DNA of 6,740 bases from Chloroflexota bacterium (GCA_014360745.1 JACIWY010000194.1:1-6740), one strand, 5' to 3'. Positions 1-6,467 are shown, counted from the stretch's first letter. Numbers and translations: made by a program. The notes: generated by a model from the letters alone, not told the origin.

Positions 1-67
1 TCACATCCTACCGACGGCGCGTAACGTTACTCGCCATCCTATACGCTTGGAAAACGGGCATGAAGCC

Positions 68-96
68 CCATTTCCCTTTGGGGATGGTGAGTTTTT
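68..96 (+). terminator. Possible weak Rho-independent terminator
   Basis: CCAT (68-71) pairs with ATGG (84-87) and CCC (74-76) with GGG, around a TTT loop with a small internal irregularity. Five T residues follow at 92-96, after a 4-base spacer (TGAG). The stem is short and the T run is not directly attached, so this is only a candidate. It would end a transcript entering from the left of the window. Confidence 0.28.
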
Positions 97-214
97 GTCG
101 AAACCTTGCAAAATCTACCCCGATTTGTACTCCAGCGGCTGTTAGACCTATAAGTTATGAACGGCATTCGCCTTTCCAGGGGAGGCATGGGCACCCCTCG
201 CCAACTCTGCGGGA

Positions 215-244
215 TTGACATCCCCCCCTCCGATCGCCTAGAAT
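215..244 (+). promoter_or_regulatory. Sigma-70-type promoter for the VWA gene and nfo
   Basis: A perfect -35 box TTGACA (215-220) is followed by an 18-base spacer and a near-consensus -10 box TAGAAT (239-244, five of six matches). Transcription would begin near 251, giving a 5' untranslated leader of roughly 100 bases before the VWA start at 349. The next genes follow on the same strand after short gaps, so this promoter could drive at least the VWA gene and nfo, and possibly the cupin and amrS. The call rests on sequence match only. Confidence 0.6.
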
Positions 245-348
245 ACTCCCAACGCTTAATAGCCCTCATCCACTCGAAGTAGTTTTCCTGCCACGGGGCA
301 ACCAAAAGTGTGAGGCATATCCGTGTCGATCCCGAAGGGAGAACCTCC

Positions 349-1365
349 ATGATCTACAAACTACGACACCTGCCGGCCATCTTCATCCTATCCGCCCTGT
401 GGCTATCGATCGGGGCATTGCCGGGCGCCGCCCAACAGCGCGTCAAGGTGCAGCTCGCCTTTGTCATCGATGGCTCGACGAGCATGAATTCCGGCGGCAT
501 GGATCTCTTTTGGCCGGTGTTGCAAGGCATCGCCAACGGCATTCAGGATCGTTCTCTGGTACCTCGCGACGGTTCGGTAGAAGTCACTGTGGTGCAGTTC
601 GGCGTCGGTGAACACGGCGTACAGGCCCGCGTCGAGGTCCCCCCGACGGTCATCACGCAACAAAACATCGTCCAGCTTGGCGCCGCGATACGCAACATCC
701 AACAAGGGTTCGGCAGCACGCCCACCGCCGAAGGCATCCGCCTGGCCACGCAAATGGTGACCTCCTCACCCCACTTTGCCGAGGCCGAATTCCAAGTGAT
801 CAACATTGCCACCGATGGTATGCCCAACGACCCGATTCGTTTCCCCGCCAACCCCTATCAAGGGGCGCTTCAGGAGGCCCTGGCTGCCTCTGCCGAGGCC
901 AAGGCAGCGGGCATCGACGAATTGGACGCCGAGCTGCTCGGCGAGCTGGGCAAGTCGCCGGAGCAGATCTCCTTCTTTCAGAATGCAGTGTTTCCGCAAC
1001 CGCCAGTGATGGTGCCGCCGGGGCCAATCCGCGGTGGCTTTGTGCACAAGATTATAGACCCCGCCGACTTTGTGATCGCTATCCACGAAAAGCTCTTGAT
1101 TGTGCTCTACCCATCGCCGACGCCGACGGCTACCTTCACTCAAACGCCTTTGCCCACCCTTACACCAACACCGACGGCCACCAGAACGCCCACTCTAACG
1201 CCGGAGCCGACGGCCACCAGAACGCCCACTGCTACGCCTACGCCCGATCTCGCCGTCCCGGAGCCCACCAGCCTTGCCCTCTTGGCCGGTGGCCTGGCCG
1301 CGCTCTCGGGCTGGCTCGGCCGGGCGAAATGGCGACGGCGCGCTCGACGCCGAGAGGATGAATAA
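349..1365 (+). CDS. Secreted VWA-domain protein with Thr/Pro linker and PEP-CTERM-like tail
   Basis: A 338-residue exported protein. I chose ATG 349 because AAGGGAG (335-341) sits seven bases upstream and a signal peptide begins there directly. An in-frame GTG at 310 would add 13 residues before the signal. Residues 1-29 are a signal peptide (basic start, hydrophobic core, likely cut after GAA). Residues 34 to about 250 form a von Willebrand A domain with the metal-ion-dependent adhesion site: DGSTS at 41-45, a Thr in GSTPT (122-126) and the Asp of ATDG (154-157). Residues 255-300 are a Thr/Pro-rich linker. The C-terminus carries PEP (304-306), a hydrophobic stretch (308-323) and an Arg-rich tail, which is the layout of a PEP-CTERM sorting signal. 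VWA domains bind protein ligands through a divalent metal, so this is probably a surface-anchored adhesion or scaffold protein. Its partner is unknown and no exosortase is in the window. Confidence 0.88.
   Translation: MIYKLRHLPAIFILSALWLSIGALPGAAQQRVKVQLAFVIDGSTSMNSGGMDLFWPVLQGIANGIQDRSLVPRDGSVEVTVVQFGVGEHGVQARVEVPPTVITQQNIVQLGAAIRNIQQGFGSTPTAEGIRLATQMVTSSPHFAEAEFQVINIATDGMPNDPIRFPANPYQGALQEALAASAEAKAAGIDELDAELLGELGKSPEQISFFQNAVFPQPPVMVPPGPIRGGFVHKIIDPADFVIAIHEKLLIVLYPSPTPTATFTQTPLPTLTPTPTATRTPTLTPEPTATRTPTATPTPDLAVPEPTSLALLAGGLAALSGWLGRAKWRRRARRREDE
1171..1230 (+). repeat. Tandem 36-bp repeat in the Thr/Pro linker
   Basis: Two identical 24-base segments, at 1171-1194 and 1207-1230, are separated by 12 bases, giving a 36-bp (12-residue) period. 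They encode the repeated peptide PTATRTPT within the VWA protein's linker. Near-identity at DNA level, not only protein level, suggests recent duplication by slippage, so linker length may vary between strains. Confidence 0.75.
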
Positions 1366-1377
1366 GAGGCGAGGATC

Positions 1378-2244
1378 ATGACCACACCGCGTCTGGGCGC
1401 GCACATGTCCGTCTCCGGAGGGCCGGCCAACGCCTTTGTGCGGGGCCGTTCCATCGGTTGCGAGACCATGCAAATCTTTGTGCGCTCGCCCAACCGTTGG
1501 AATTCGCCACCGCTCACCAATGACCAAGTACAAGCATATTATCAAGAACAAGAATCCACGGACATCTGGCCCGTGGTGGCTCACAGCTCCTATCTGATCA
1601 ACTTGGGCAGCCCCGATCGGGCCCTGTGGACCCGTTCGCTTGAAACATTGATCGACGAATTGCAGCGCTGCCGGCGCCTGGGCATCGACACCTATGTTCT
1701 GCATCCCGGCTCGCATCGCGGCAGTGGCGAAAAGGAGGGCCTGCGCCGAGTCGTGGACGGCTTGGATCAAGCCTTGGCAAACTGTGGCGATGGTGAGAGC
1801 CCCGTGATCGCCCTGGAGACTACCGCCGGTCAGGGCGATAGCCTCGGCTGTTCTTTTGAGCAATTGGCTTGGCTGATCGCCCATTGCAATCATGCCCAGC
1901 GATTGGGAGTATGTCTGGACACCGCCCATGTGTTGGTGGCCGGCTATGAGTTCAGAACGCCCAAGACGTATCAGGCCCTTTGGCAGGCTTTTGACGCCCT
2001 CATCGGGCGCGAGCGCCTGCGTGTGATCCATCTGAACGATTCCAAGCGCGACTTGGGCTCGCAGGTGGATCGACATGAGCATATCGGCGAAGGGTTCGTC
2101 GGCGAGCAAGCCTTTCGCCTGTTGCTCAACGATCCCTCGCTCCGTCACATTCCTATGGTGCTGGAGACGCCCAAGGGGGCGGATATGCGAGAGGATATCG
2201 AGAACCTGGCTCGACTGCGCCGGCTTATCAACGCCGATGGGTAA
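1378..2244 (+). CDS. nfo: Endonuclease IV (AP endonuclease)
   Basis: A 288-residue, full-length member of the AP endonuclease 2 family (TIM barrel). It cuts DNA 5' of abasic sites and removes blocked 3' ends in base-excision repair, in the cytoplasm. All nine trinuclear zinc ligands known from E. coli Nfo can be placed: His69 (AHSSYLIN), His109 (LHPGSH), Glu147 (ALETTAGQG), Asp181 and His184 (CLDTAH), His218 (IHLNDSK), Asp231 and His233 (DRHEHIGEG), and Glu263 (VLETP). The three family signatures are thus intact and the enzyme should be active. Length matches the family (about 280 residues). The start ATG has GAGG (1366-1369) eight bases upstream. It begins 12 bases after the VWA stop, suggesting cotranscription, though no functional link is known. 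Confidence 0.97.
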   Translation: MTTPRLGAHMSVSGGPANAFVRGRSIGCETMQIFVRSPNRWNSPPLTNDQVQAYYQEQESTDIWPVVAHSSYLINLGSPDRALWTRSLETLIDELQRCRRLGIDTYVLHPGSHRGSGEKEGLRRVVDGLDQALANCGDGESPVIALETTAGQGDSLGCSFEQLAWLIAHCNHAQRLGVCLDTAHVLVAGYEFRTPKTYQALWQAFDALIGRERLRVIHLNDSKRDLGSQVDRHEHIGEGFVGEQAFRLLLNDPSLRHIPMVLETPKGADMREDIENLARLRRLINADG

Positions 2245-2306
2245 CGGCAGGCGACGGACACTTGGCCCGTCACCTAGGGAGCGCTATTTTCAGAGGGGGG
2301 AAAGAA

Positions 2307-2654
2307 ATGATTCGAGCATTCCATTATACCGATATCGAAGCCCAGCCGGTCGAGGGGTGTGCAGGGGTCTCGATCCGCTGGGTGATGGCCCAGAACGTGG
2401 GGGCGCCTCATTTTGCCATGCGTATCCTTGAGCTCGAGCCCGGCGCCTCCACCGAGTACCACGCTCATGACTGGGAGCATCAGGTCTTTGTCCTGGCCGG
2501 CGAGTGCGCCGTGCGCGACGCACAGGGAAATCTTACGGCGGTGGGGCCCGGCAGCTGTGTCTATGTGCCTCCTGAGCAGGTACATCAGTTCTTAAACCAA
2601 GGGGAGACGCCGTTACGTTTTATCTGTGTGATCCCCTTCACTCCTCAAGAATAG
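2307..2654 (+). CDS. Small single-domain cupin protein
   Basis: A 115-residue protein that is essentially one cupin beta-barrel. Cupin motif 1 is seen as G46-x5-H52-x-H54, followed by WEHQVFVLAG (56-65). Cupin motif 2 is seen as G82-x5-P88-x-E90-x2-H93-x3-N97. The likely metal site is His52, His54 and His93. The usual motif-1 Glu ligand position is occupied by Gln59, with Glu57 two residues before. Such small cupins bind a metal and a small organic ligand and may be isomerases, oxygenases or sensors; the substrate cannot be read from the sequence. ATG 2307 is preferred because AGGGGGG (2294-2300) precedes it by six bases. An in-frame TTG at 2262 would add 15 residues without a ribosome site. 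It sits 27 bases before amrS and is probably cotranscribed with it. Confidence 0.88.
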   Translation: MIRAFHYTDIEAQPVEGCAGVSIRWVMAQNVGAPHFAMRILELEPGASTEYHAHDWEHQVFVLAGECAVRDAQGNLTAVGPGSCVYVPPEQVHQFLNQGETPLRFICVIPFTPQE

Positions 2655-2681
2655 GGCCCATGAGGGCCGGGAGAGAGCTCT

Positions 2682-3731
2682 ATGGCTACACACCATGAAG
2701 CAACACACGAAGCGCTGCTCTATGAGAAATTGGATAAAGAGCGGGTGCACTGCTTCCTATGTGCCCATCATTGTCGCATCCCAGATGGGAAACGGGGCAT
2801 CTGCCAAGTACGCGAAAACCGAGGGGGCACGCTCTATAGCCTCGTCTACGGGCAATTGATCAGCGAGGCCGTAGACCCCATCGAGAAAAAGCCGCTGTTC
2901 CATTTTTACCCGGGTACCACCTCCTTCTCCATCGCCACGGTGGGCTGCAACTTTCGCTGCACCTTTTGCCAAAACGCCGACATCTCGCAGGCGCCTCGCG
3001 ATCGGGGCCTTATCACCGGGCGCTACACGCCTCCTGAAAGAGTGGTAGATGGCGCCCGACGACACGGTTGCCGCAGCATCGCCTACACCTACACCGAGCC
3101 CACCATCTTTTTCGAGTACGCCTACGACGTATGTCAAAAGGCGCACGAGGCCGGCATCGCCAACGTCTTTGTCAGCAACGGCTACATGACCGCCGAGACG
3201 CTGGATTATGTCACTAGCGAGAACGCTGCACCCTTGATGGATGCGGCCAACATCGATCTGAAGGCCTTCCGCGACACCTTTTACCGTGAACAGTGTGGGG
3301 CCAGGCTCCAACCGGTATTGGATAGCCTCAAACGGATGAAACAGCGTAGCGTCTGGGTAGAGGTGACCACTTTGGTCATCCCCGGTCTGAACGACTCGGA
3401 CGAAGAGTTGCGCGACATCGCTCGTTTTGTCCGCAACGAGTTGGGCGCCGATACGCCGTGGCACGTCAGCCGTTTTCATCCCACCTACCGGCTAATGGAC
3501 AGGCCGCCGACGCCGGCCAGCTCGGTGCGGCGCGCGCGCGAGATCGGTCTGGAGGAAGGGCTACATTACGTTTATGTAGGCAACCTCTTTGGCGACGAGG
3601 GAGAACATACGTATTGCCCCCGATGTGGGGTAGCGGTTATTCGTCGCCTAGGTTACACCATCCTGGAGCATGATATTCGCCACGGCGCCTGCATCCATTG
3701 CGGCGCGCCGATCCACGGGGTCGGCCTCTGA
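2682..3731 (+). CDS. amrS: AmmeMemoRadiSam system radical SAM enzyme AmrS
   Basis: A 349-residue radical S-adenosylmethionine protein of the AmrS type. The N-terminus has a Cys cluster (Cys24, Cys27, Cys31, Cys41). The radical SAM CxxxCxxC motif is C89-NFR-C93-TF-C96, followed by QN, and should bind the [4Fe-4S] cluster that cleaves SAM. SNGYMT (165-170) and VTTLVIPGLND (228-238) lie in the barrel. The C-terminus is a zinc-ribbon-like tail with CPRC (312-315) and CIHC (337-340), as is usual in this family. AmrS is named for its genomic association with AMMECR1-like and Memo-like proteins; the reaction is not well established. Neither partner is in the window, and the neighbours are a cupin and a UxuA-like gene. 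The start ATG has GGAGAG (2669-2674) seven bases upstream. The length is normal and no key residue is missing. Confidence 0.93.
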   Translation: MATHHEATHEALLYEKLDKERVHCFLCAHHCRIPDGKRGICQVRENRGGTLYSLVYGQLISEAVDPIEKKPLFHFYPGTTSFSIATVGCNFRCTFCQNADISQAPRDRGLITGRYTPPERVVDGARRHGCRSIAYTYTEPTIFFEYAYDVCQKAHEAGIANVFVSNGYMTAETLDYVTSENAAPLMDAANIDLKAFRDTFYREQCGARLQPVLDSLKRMKQRSVWVEVTTLVIPGLNDSDEELRDIARFVRNELGADTPWHVSRFHPTYRLMDRPPTPASSVRRAREIGLEEGLHYVYVGNLFGDEGEHTYCPRCGVAVIRRLGYTILEHDIRHGACIHCGAPIHGVGL

Positions 3732-3762
3732 TCCGCTCGCTCTTGGAGAAACATGGAGGCCG
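3722..3762 (+). other. Inverted repeat overlapping the amrS stop
   Basis: CGGCCTC (3722-3728) is exactly complementary to GAGGCCG (3756-3762), with a 27-base loop. It covers the amrS stop codon and could form a hairpin at the mRNA end. There is no T run after it, so it is not a standard Rho-independent terminator; it may stabilise the message or be chance. The rest of the 152-base gap up to 3883 shows no gene that I can support. Confidence 0.3.
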
Positions 3763-3883
3763 CCACCACCCTTTGCCGTGGTCTAACCTTTCGGCGTGGC
3801 CGGTGCTGGCCCGATCTATTTGTTGGCTAACTTGATCGAGGAGCACCACCTTTTGATCGATCACACCATCATCGGGAGGAGTT

Positions 3884-4728
3884 ATGAAGCTCGGCGTATT
3901 CCCACCTTTCGGAGATGATCACGAGAAGAACATCGCCTTTTGCCAGGATGCCGGCGCCGATTGTATTGCTCTGCGGCCCAGCAACGGCTCTGACTCCACG
4001 GGCCTCGCTGCCGAGTTGGCCCAACTCAAGGCTCGCTACGCCCGGTCGGGTATCGATACCTGTGCTGTCATGGCACCTCGCATCACCACCGAAGCCATGA
4101 TCGACGCACGCTTGCAGAGGAGATTCGTATTCTGTGCCAGCTCATCGCCGCCATGGGGGAGGCCGGCATTCCCATCCTCCATTTGTACGTCAGCAGCGTA
4201 CGCGCCCCCACAGAGGAGGCCGAGCGAGAAACCTTTTTCTCGCGGCTGATCGATTATTACTGCCGCATCGTCGAACAGGCCGAGCGTTCCAACGTACGGC
4301 TCGCCACCCACACGTATAACGCCCCTTCGCGCCTCATCTGGAACGTTGAGACCTTTGGGCGCATTCTCGATGCGGTACCCAGCCCGACCAACGGCGTTCT
4401 CTTTTGCACCGGCAAAACCCAACTGGCCGGCGATGACATGGTAGAGACCATTCGCAGCTATGGACAGCGCATTGTGCTTGTCCATGTGCGCAACGTGGCC
4501 GGGGATTATGTGCCGGGCACATACGAAGCCGAGGATCGCCGCGAGTTGGAGGTCCGCTTCGACTTGGGAGACATTGATCTGCTAGCGGTCTTCCGCACGC
4601 TCAAAGAGATCGACTATCGCGGGCCGGTCTTTGCCGAACATTATCCCAGCATCGTCGGAGACCGCGTAGCAGGCCTGGCCTGGACGTGCGGCTACCTCAA
4701 AGCCCTCGAGGCCACGTTGGGAGTGTAG
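3884..4728 (+). pseudogene. Mannonate-dehydratase-like (UxuA-like) TIM-barrel gene, frameshifted
   Basis: Two overlapping reading frames encode the halves of one protein. Frame A starts at ATG 3884 after GGGAGGAG (3874-3881) and reads MKLGVFPPFG through IDARL (codon 77, 4112-4114), then degenerates to a stop at 4247-4249. The second half is one base out of phase and stays open to 4728. Adding one G after 4114 restores a smooth reading (IDARL-AEEIRILC) and a 281-residue protein. The second half resembles UxuA: THTYNAP, where UxuA has its HPDDPP metal segment; PTNGVLFCTG with Cys175; LVHVRNV with His201; FDLGDIDL; and FAEHYP near 252. UxuA-type enzymes dehydrate D-mannonate to 2-keto-3-deoxygluconate. 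The HPDDPP change and shorter length (UxuA is about 350-390) mean the substrate may differ; a sugar isomerase-like role is the alternative. The lesion may be real or a sequencing error. Confidence 0.8.
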
Positions 4729-5049
4729 CTGCTACCCCAGCAAGTCTCGTTTGCTAACGCGCACACTTTGGGCTAATATTTTTTATGCACACAGGTTCAG
4801 CGGTGTGTCCTGTGGCTGTGCCGCCCATATCAGATAATGCGCCCTGAACCGAGTTTGCCCAAGTTTTTAGACAAGAGCGCCGTCCGCGCCTCTGTCAGGT
4901 CGGCTGTCTATGCCGGATTCCTGGCCTTATCTGTGAGTACATCAAGGCCTTCGCTTCAGCTTACATCGGAACCTGGCGCGGCCTGGAAACGTCGTACAAA
5001 CGTCTTTGCGGACATCGCTCGCCGCGTTTATCGGCCTCGGAGGAGTAAG
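4729..5049 (+). other. Intergenic region and long leader of the lipoprotein gene
   Basis: No supported gene lies here. After the candidate promoter, an inverted repeat GGTTCAG (4794-4800) / CTGAACC (4844-4850) encloses 43 bases that contain shorter complementary bits (GGC/GCC at 4814-4822). It falls at the very start of the predicted transcript and could fold as a structured leader. The frame of the downstream gene is open from ATG 4837, but that start lacks a ribosome site, and the 71 added residues have no motif and would bury the signal peptide. I therefore read this stretch as untranslated. It matches no riboswitch class that I recognise. Confidence 0.45.
4751..4779 (+). promoter_or_regulatory. 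Candidate promoter for the lipoprotein gene
   Basis: TTGCTA (4751-4756) and TAATAT (4774-4779) are separated by 17 bases, with four of six matches to each sigma-70 box. This AT-rich patch stands out in GC-rich surroundings and lies just after the preceding gene ends at 4728. Transcription would begin near 4786, leaving a leader of about 260 bases if translation starts at 5050. Confidence 0.42.
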
Positions 5050-6399
5050 ATGAGGGTTCTACGCCGTATGCCGTTACCTGCTTGGGGAGTGATATCCTCG
5101 GTGCTCTCGCTCGCTTTGTTCGTGGCTTGCGTTGCGCGCCCCACATCTACGCCCTTGCCCACGCGCCAATTTCCCACGTTAGCACCCTCCAAGCCGACCA
5201 CCGAGCAGCCGACAAAGCCGAGCGCCCCCACGGCGACATTGGTATCGGCCGTTGTTTCACCACAAGCGACAGGCGTAGCCAACCCAAGCATTGGCAGCCC
5301 TAGCCCCACGCTTGGTGCGGTTACCTCGCCAACGGAGGCCGTGCGCGAGACGCGAGTCACGGTCAACGAGCTCGAACTCCAGATCGCCCCTTCGATGCCG
5401 GTGCAAATTACGGTCATCCTTCGCGGCACCCTGCCTGAAAGCTGCGTGGCCATCACCGATATCACTCAGCGGGTCAGCGAGGACACAATCCTTCTGGAGC
5501 TCCAGGCCGTGCGTCCTGTGGATCTTGCCTGTGCCCAAGTGCTGACCCCCTTTGAGGTCACCACCATTCTTGCTTTGCAAGGCATCAAGCCCGGTCGCTA
5601 TACCGTGCGGGCGGGCGAGGCCCAGGCCACAATCGAGCTGACGGACGAGATGCTCCGCCCGCCCCAGGCCGAGGGTACCCGCCCCCCCATTGCACCGGCG
5701 GGCGAGGCTCCGGTTGAATCGGTCCAAGCCCACGTCATGGAATCGTTTCCGACGCGGGTTAGTCTCACTATCCGCGGCAATATGCCCGATAGTTGCACCC
5801 AAGTCGGCCACTTTAGCCAACGGCTGTCGGGCAATACAATTTACTTGACGGTCTATGCTGCGCGATCGCCAGACCGTCCCTGCGTCCAAACGCCAACTCC
5901 TTACGAATCCACGCTGCCTCTTGACCTGAGCGGCCTCAGCATCGGCGATTATGTGGTGAATGTGAATGGCGTCACCACCACATTGTCCGTTGGGCCGGAC
6001 ATGGTAGTTACCCCTATTCCAGGTGCTCCCCTCTCACAAAGCCCTGAAGGCGAGGTCATCAGTGGGCGCGCCGCCGTGGAGAGTGTGACCCTGCTGGGCC
6101 AGACCCCCTTGACCGCCACCCTCACGGTGCGCGGCAACCTGCCCGATGGCTGCACGCGCATCGCCGACGAGGTGCAAGCGGTACAAGGGCACACGATCCA
6201 TGTCGAGCTGTTTACCGAGCGCCCGACGGACAAGGCCTGTACCCAGGCCCTAGTGCCCTTTGAAACGACGGTGACGATCGAGTTGCAAGGGTTAGACGCC
6301 GGGGCGTATATCGTCGATGTCAACGGCGTCAAGGCCGATCTCTCGGTCGGCGAAGCGGCCAATAGCAGCCCTTCGCCGGCGCCGCCCCAAACCCGATGA
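5050..6399 (+). CDS. Putative lipoprotein with three two-Cys repeat domains
   Basis: A 449-residue exported protein that I cannot assign to a named family. The start is ATG 5050: GGAGGAG (5039-5045) lies four bases upstream, and a signal peptide starts there (basic MRVLRR, hydrophobic core, then FVAC with Cys27). FVAC resembles a lipobox but has Phe at -3, so lipid attachment is likely rather than certain. Residues 28-100 are a Thr/Pro/Ser-rich linker. Three domains of about 95 residues follow (about 101-198, 221-315, 341-434). Each has RGx[LM]P[DE][SG]C, a second Cys exactly 29 positions later (132/161, 249/278, 368/397), then CxQxxxP[FY]E, and ends in a GxYxV strand; repeats 2 and 3 end VNGV. 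Alternating hydrophobic residues suggest a beta-sandwich with one disulfide. A cell-surface or extracytoplasmic role is inferred. The function and ligand are unknown. Confidence 0.85.
   Translation: MRVLRRMPLPAWGVISSVLSLALFVACVARPTSTPLPTRQFPTLAPSKPTTEQPTKPSAPTATLVSAVVSPQATGVANPSIGSPSPTLGAVTSPTEAVRETRVTVNELELQIAPSMPVQITVILRGTLPESCVAITDITQRVSEDTILLELQAVRPVDLACAQVLTPFEVTTILALQGIKPGRYTVRAGEAQATIELTDEMLRPPQAEGTRPPIAPAGEAPVESVQAHVMESFPTRVSLTIRGNMPDSCTQVGHFSQRLSGNTIYLTVYAARSPDRPCVQTPTPYESTLPLDLSGLSIGDYVVNVNGVTTTLSVGPDMVVTPIPGAPLSQSPEGEVISGRAAVESVTLLGQTPLTATLTVRGNLPDGCTRIADEVQAVQGHTIHVELFTERPTDKACTQALVPFETTVTIELQGLDAGAYIVDVNGVKADLSVGEAANSSPSPAPPQTR
5350..6351 (+). repeat. Three protein-level domain repeats in the lipoprotein
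   Basis: The units lie at about 5350-5643, 5710-5994 and 6070-6351. Anchor Cys codons begin at 5443/5530, 5794/5881 and 6151/6238. Units 2 and 3 are the more alike (RGNMPDSCT and RGNLPDGCT; VNGV near the end of both). Unit 1 is more diverged (RGTLPESCV, RAGEA). The similarity is at protein level only and the DNA copies have drifted, so the triplication looks old. Pro/Gly-rich spacers of about 22-26 residues join the units. Confidence 0.8.
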
Positions 6400-6431
6400 T
6401 CGAGCGTCCCCGTACCTTATGTCAACGCGAG

Positions 6432-6467
6432 AGCGGGATGGGGAGAAGCGTCCTTCACCATCCCAGC
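6432..6467. terminator. Hairpin between convergent genes
   Basis: GGGATGG (6435-6441) is complementary to CCATCCC (6458-6464). Two further GC pairs can form outside it (6433-6434 with 6466-6467) past a bulged A. It lies in the short gap between the lipoprotein stop and the convergent ggt gene and overlaps the ggt stop codon (6455-6457). Neither strand has a clear T run after the stem, so bidirectional termination is plausible by position but not proven. Confidence 0.33.

Larger units (their letters stand above)
1..348. other. Non-coding upstream region
   Basis: No convincing gene is visible in this stretch. Frames 2 and 3 on the plus strand are open to the left edge until about 145 and 218, and an antisense frame is open over 39-350. 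Their translations are rich in Arg, Ser, Pro and His, show no recognisable motif, and look like chance openings. The region does hold short inverted repeats: one around 68-87 followed by a run of five T, and AGGGG (178-182) facing CCCCT (194-198). A strong promoter-like sequence lies at 215-244. The left part may be the 3' flank of a gene outside the window or part of a dispersed intergenic repeat. The sequence alone does not decide this. Confidence 0.5.

Noticed and set aside
39..350. Antisense open frame of 103 codons in the upstream region
   Set aside because: It has low-quality composition and no motif or ribosome site, and it overlaps the strong promoter and the VWA start.
1195..2148. 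Long antisense open frame (317 codons, minus strand) across the VWA end and nfo
   Set aside because: It lies opposite two clearly recognised genes, has no recognisable motif, and is expected by chance in GC-rich coding DNA read in the opposite frame.
2250..2274. Stem-loop between nfo and the cupin (GACGG/CCGTC with two extra pairs)
   Set aside because: It is a short stem with an internal mismatch and no T run, so it is not supportable as a terminator.
2262..2290. Promoter-like TTGGCC / TATTTT with 17-base spacing before the cupin
   Set aside because: The -35 match is poor and such pairs arise by chance; readthrough from upstream explains expression equally well.
2757..3479. Antisense open frame of 240 codons opposite amrS
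   Set aside because: amrS is certain from its Cys motifs; the antisense translation shows no family feature and no ribosome site.
3753..3830. Possible 25-codon ORF after amrS, with GGAG four bases upstream
   Set aside because: The peptide is rich in Arg and Cys, with no hydrophobic or other recognisable pattern; the length is within chance expectation.
3785..3920. Protein-like reading GVAGAGPIYLLANLIEEHH, possibly a gene remnant, before the UxuA-like gene
   Set aside because: It is bounded by stops to about 45 codons, overlaps the well-supported ribosome site and start at 3884, and matches no family I recognise.
4837..5049. N-terminal extension of the lipoprotein from ATG 4837
   Set aside because: There is no ribosome site at 4837, no motif in the 71 added residues, and it would place the signal peptide internally, whereas 5050 has an excellent ribosome site and a signal peptide directly after it.
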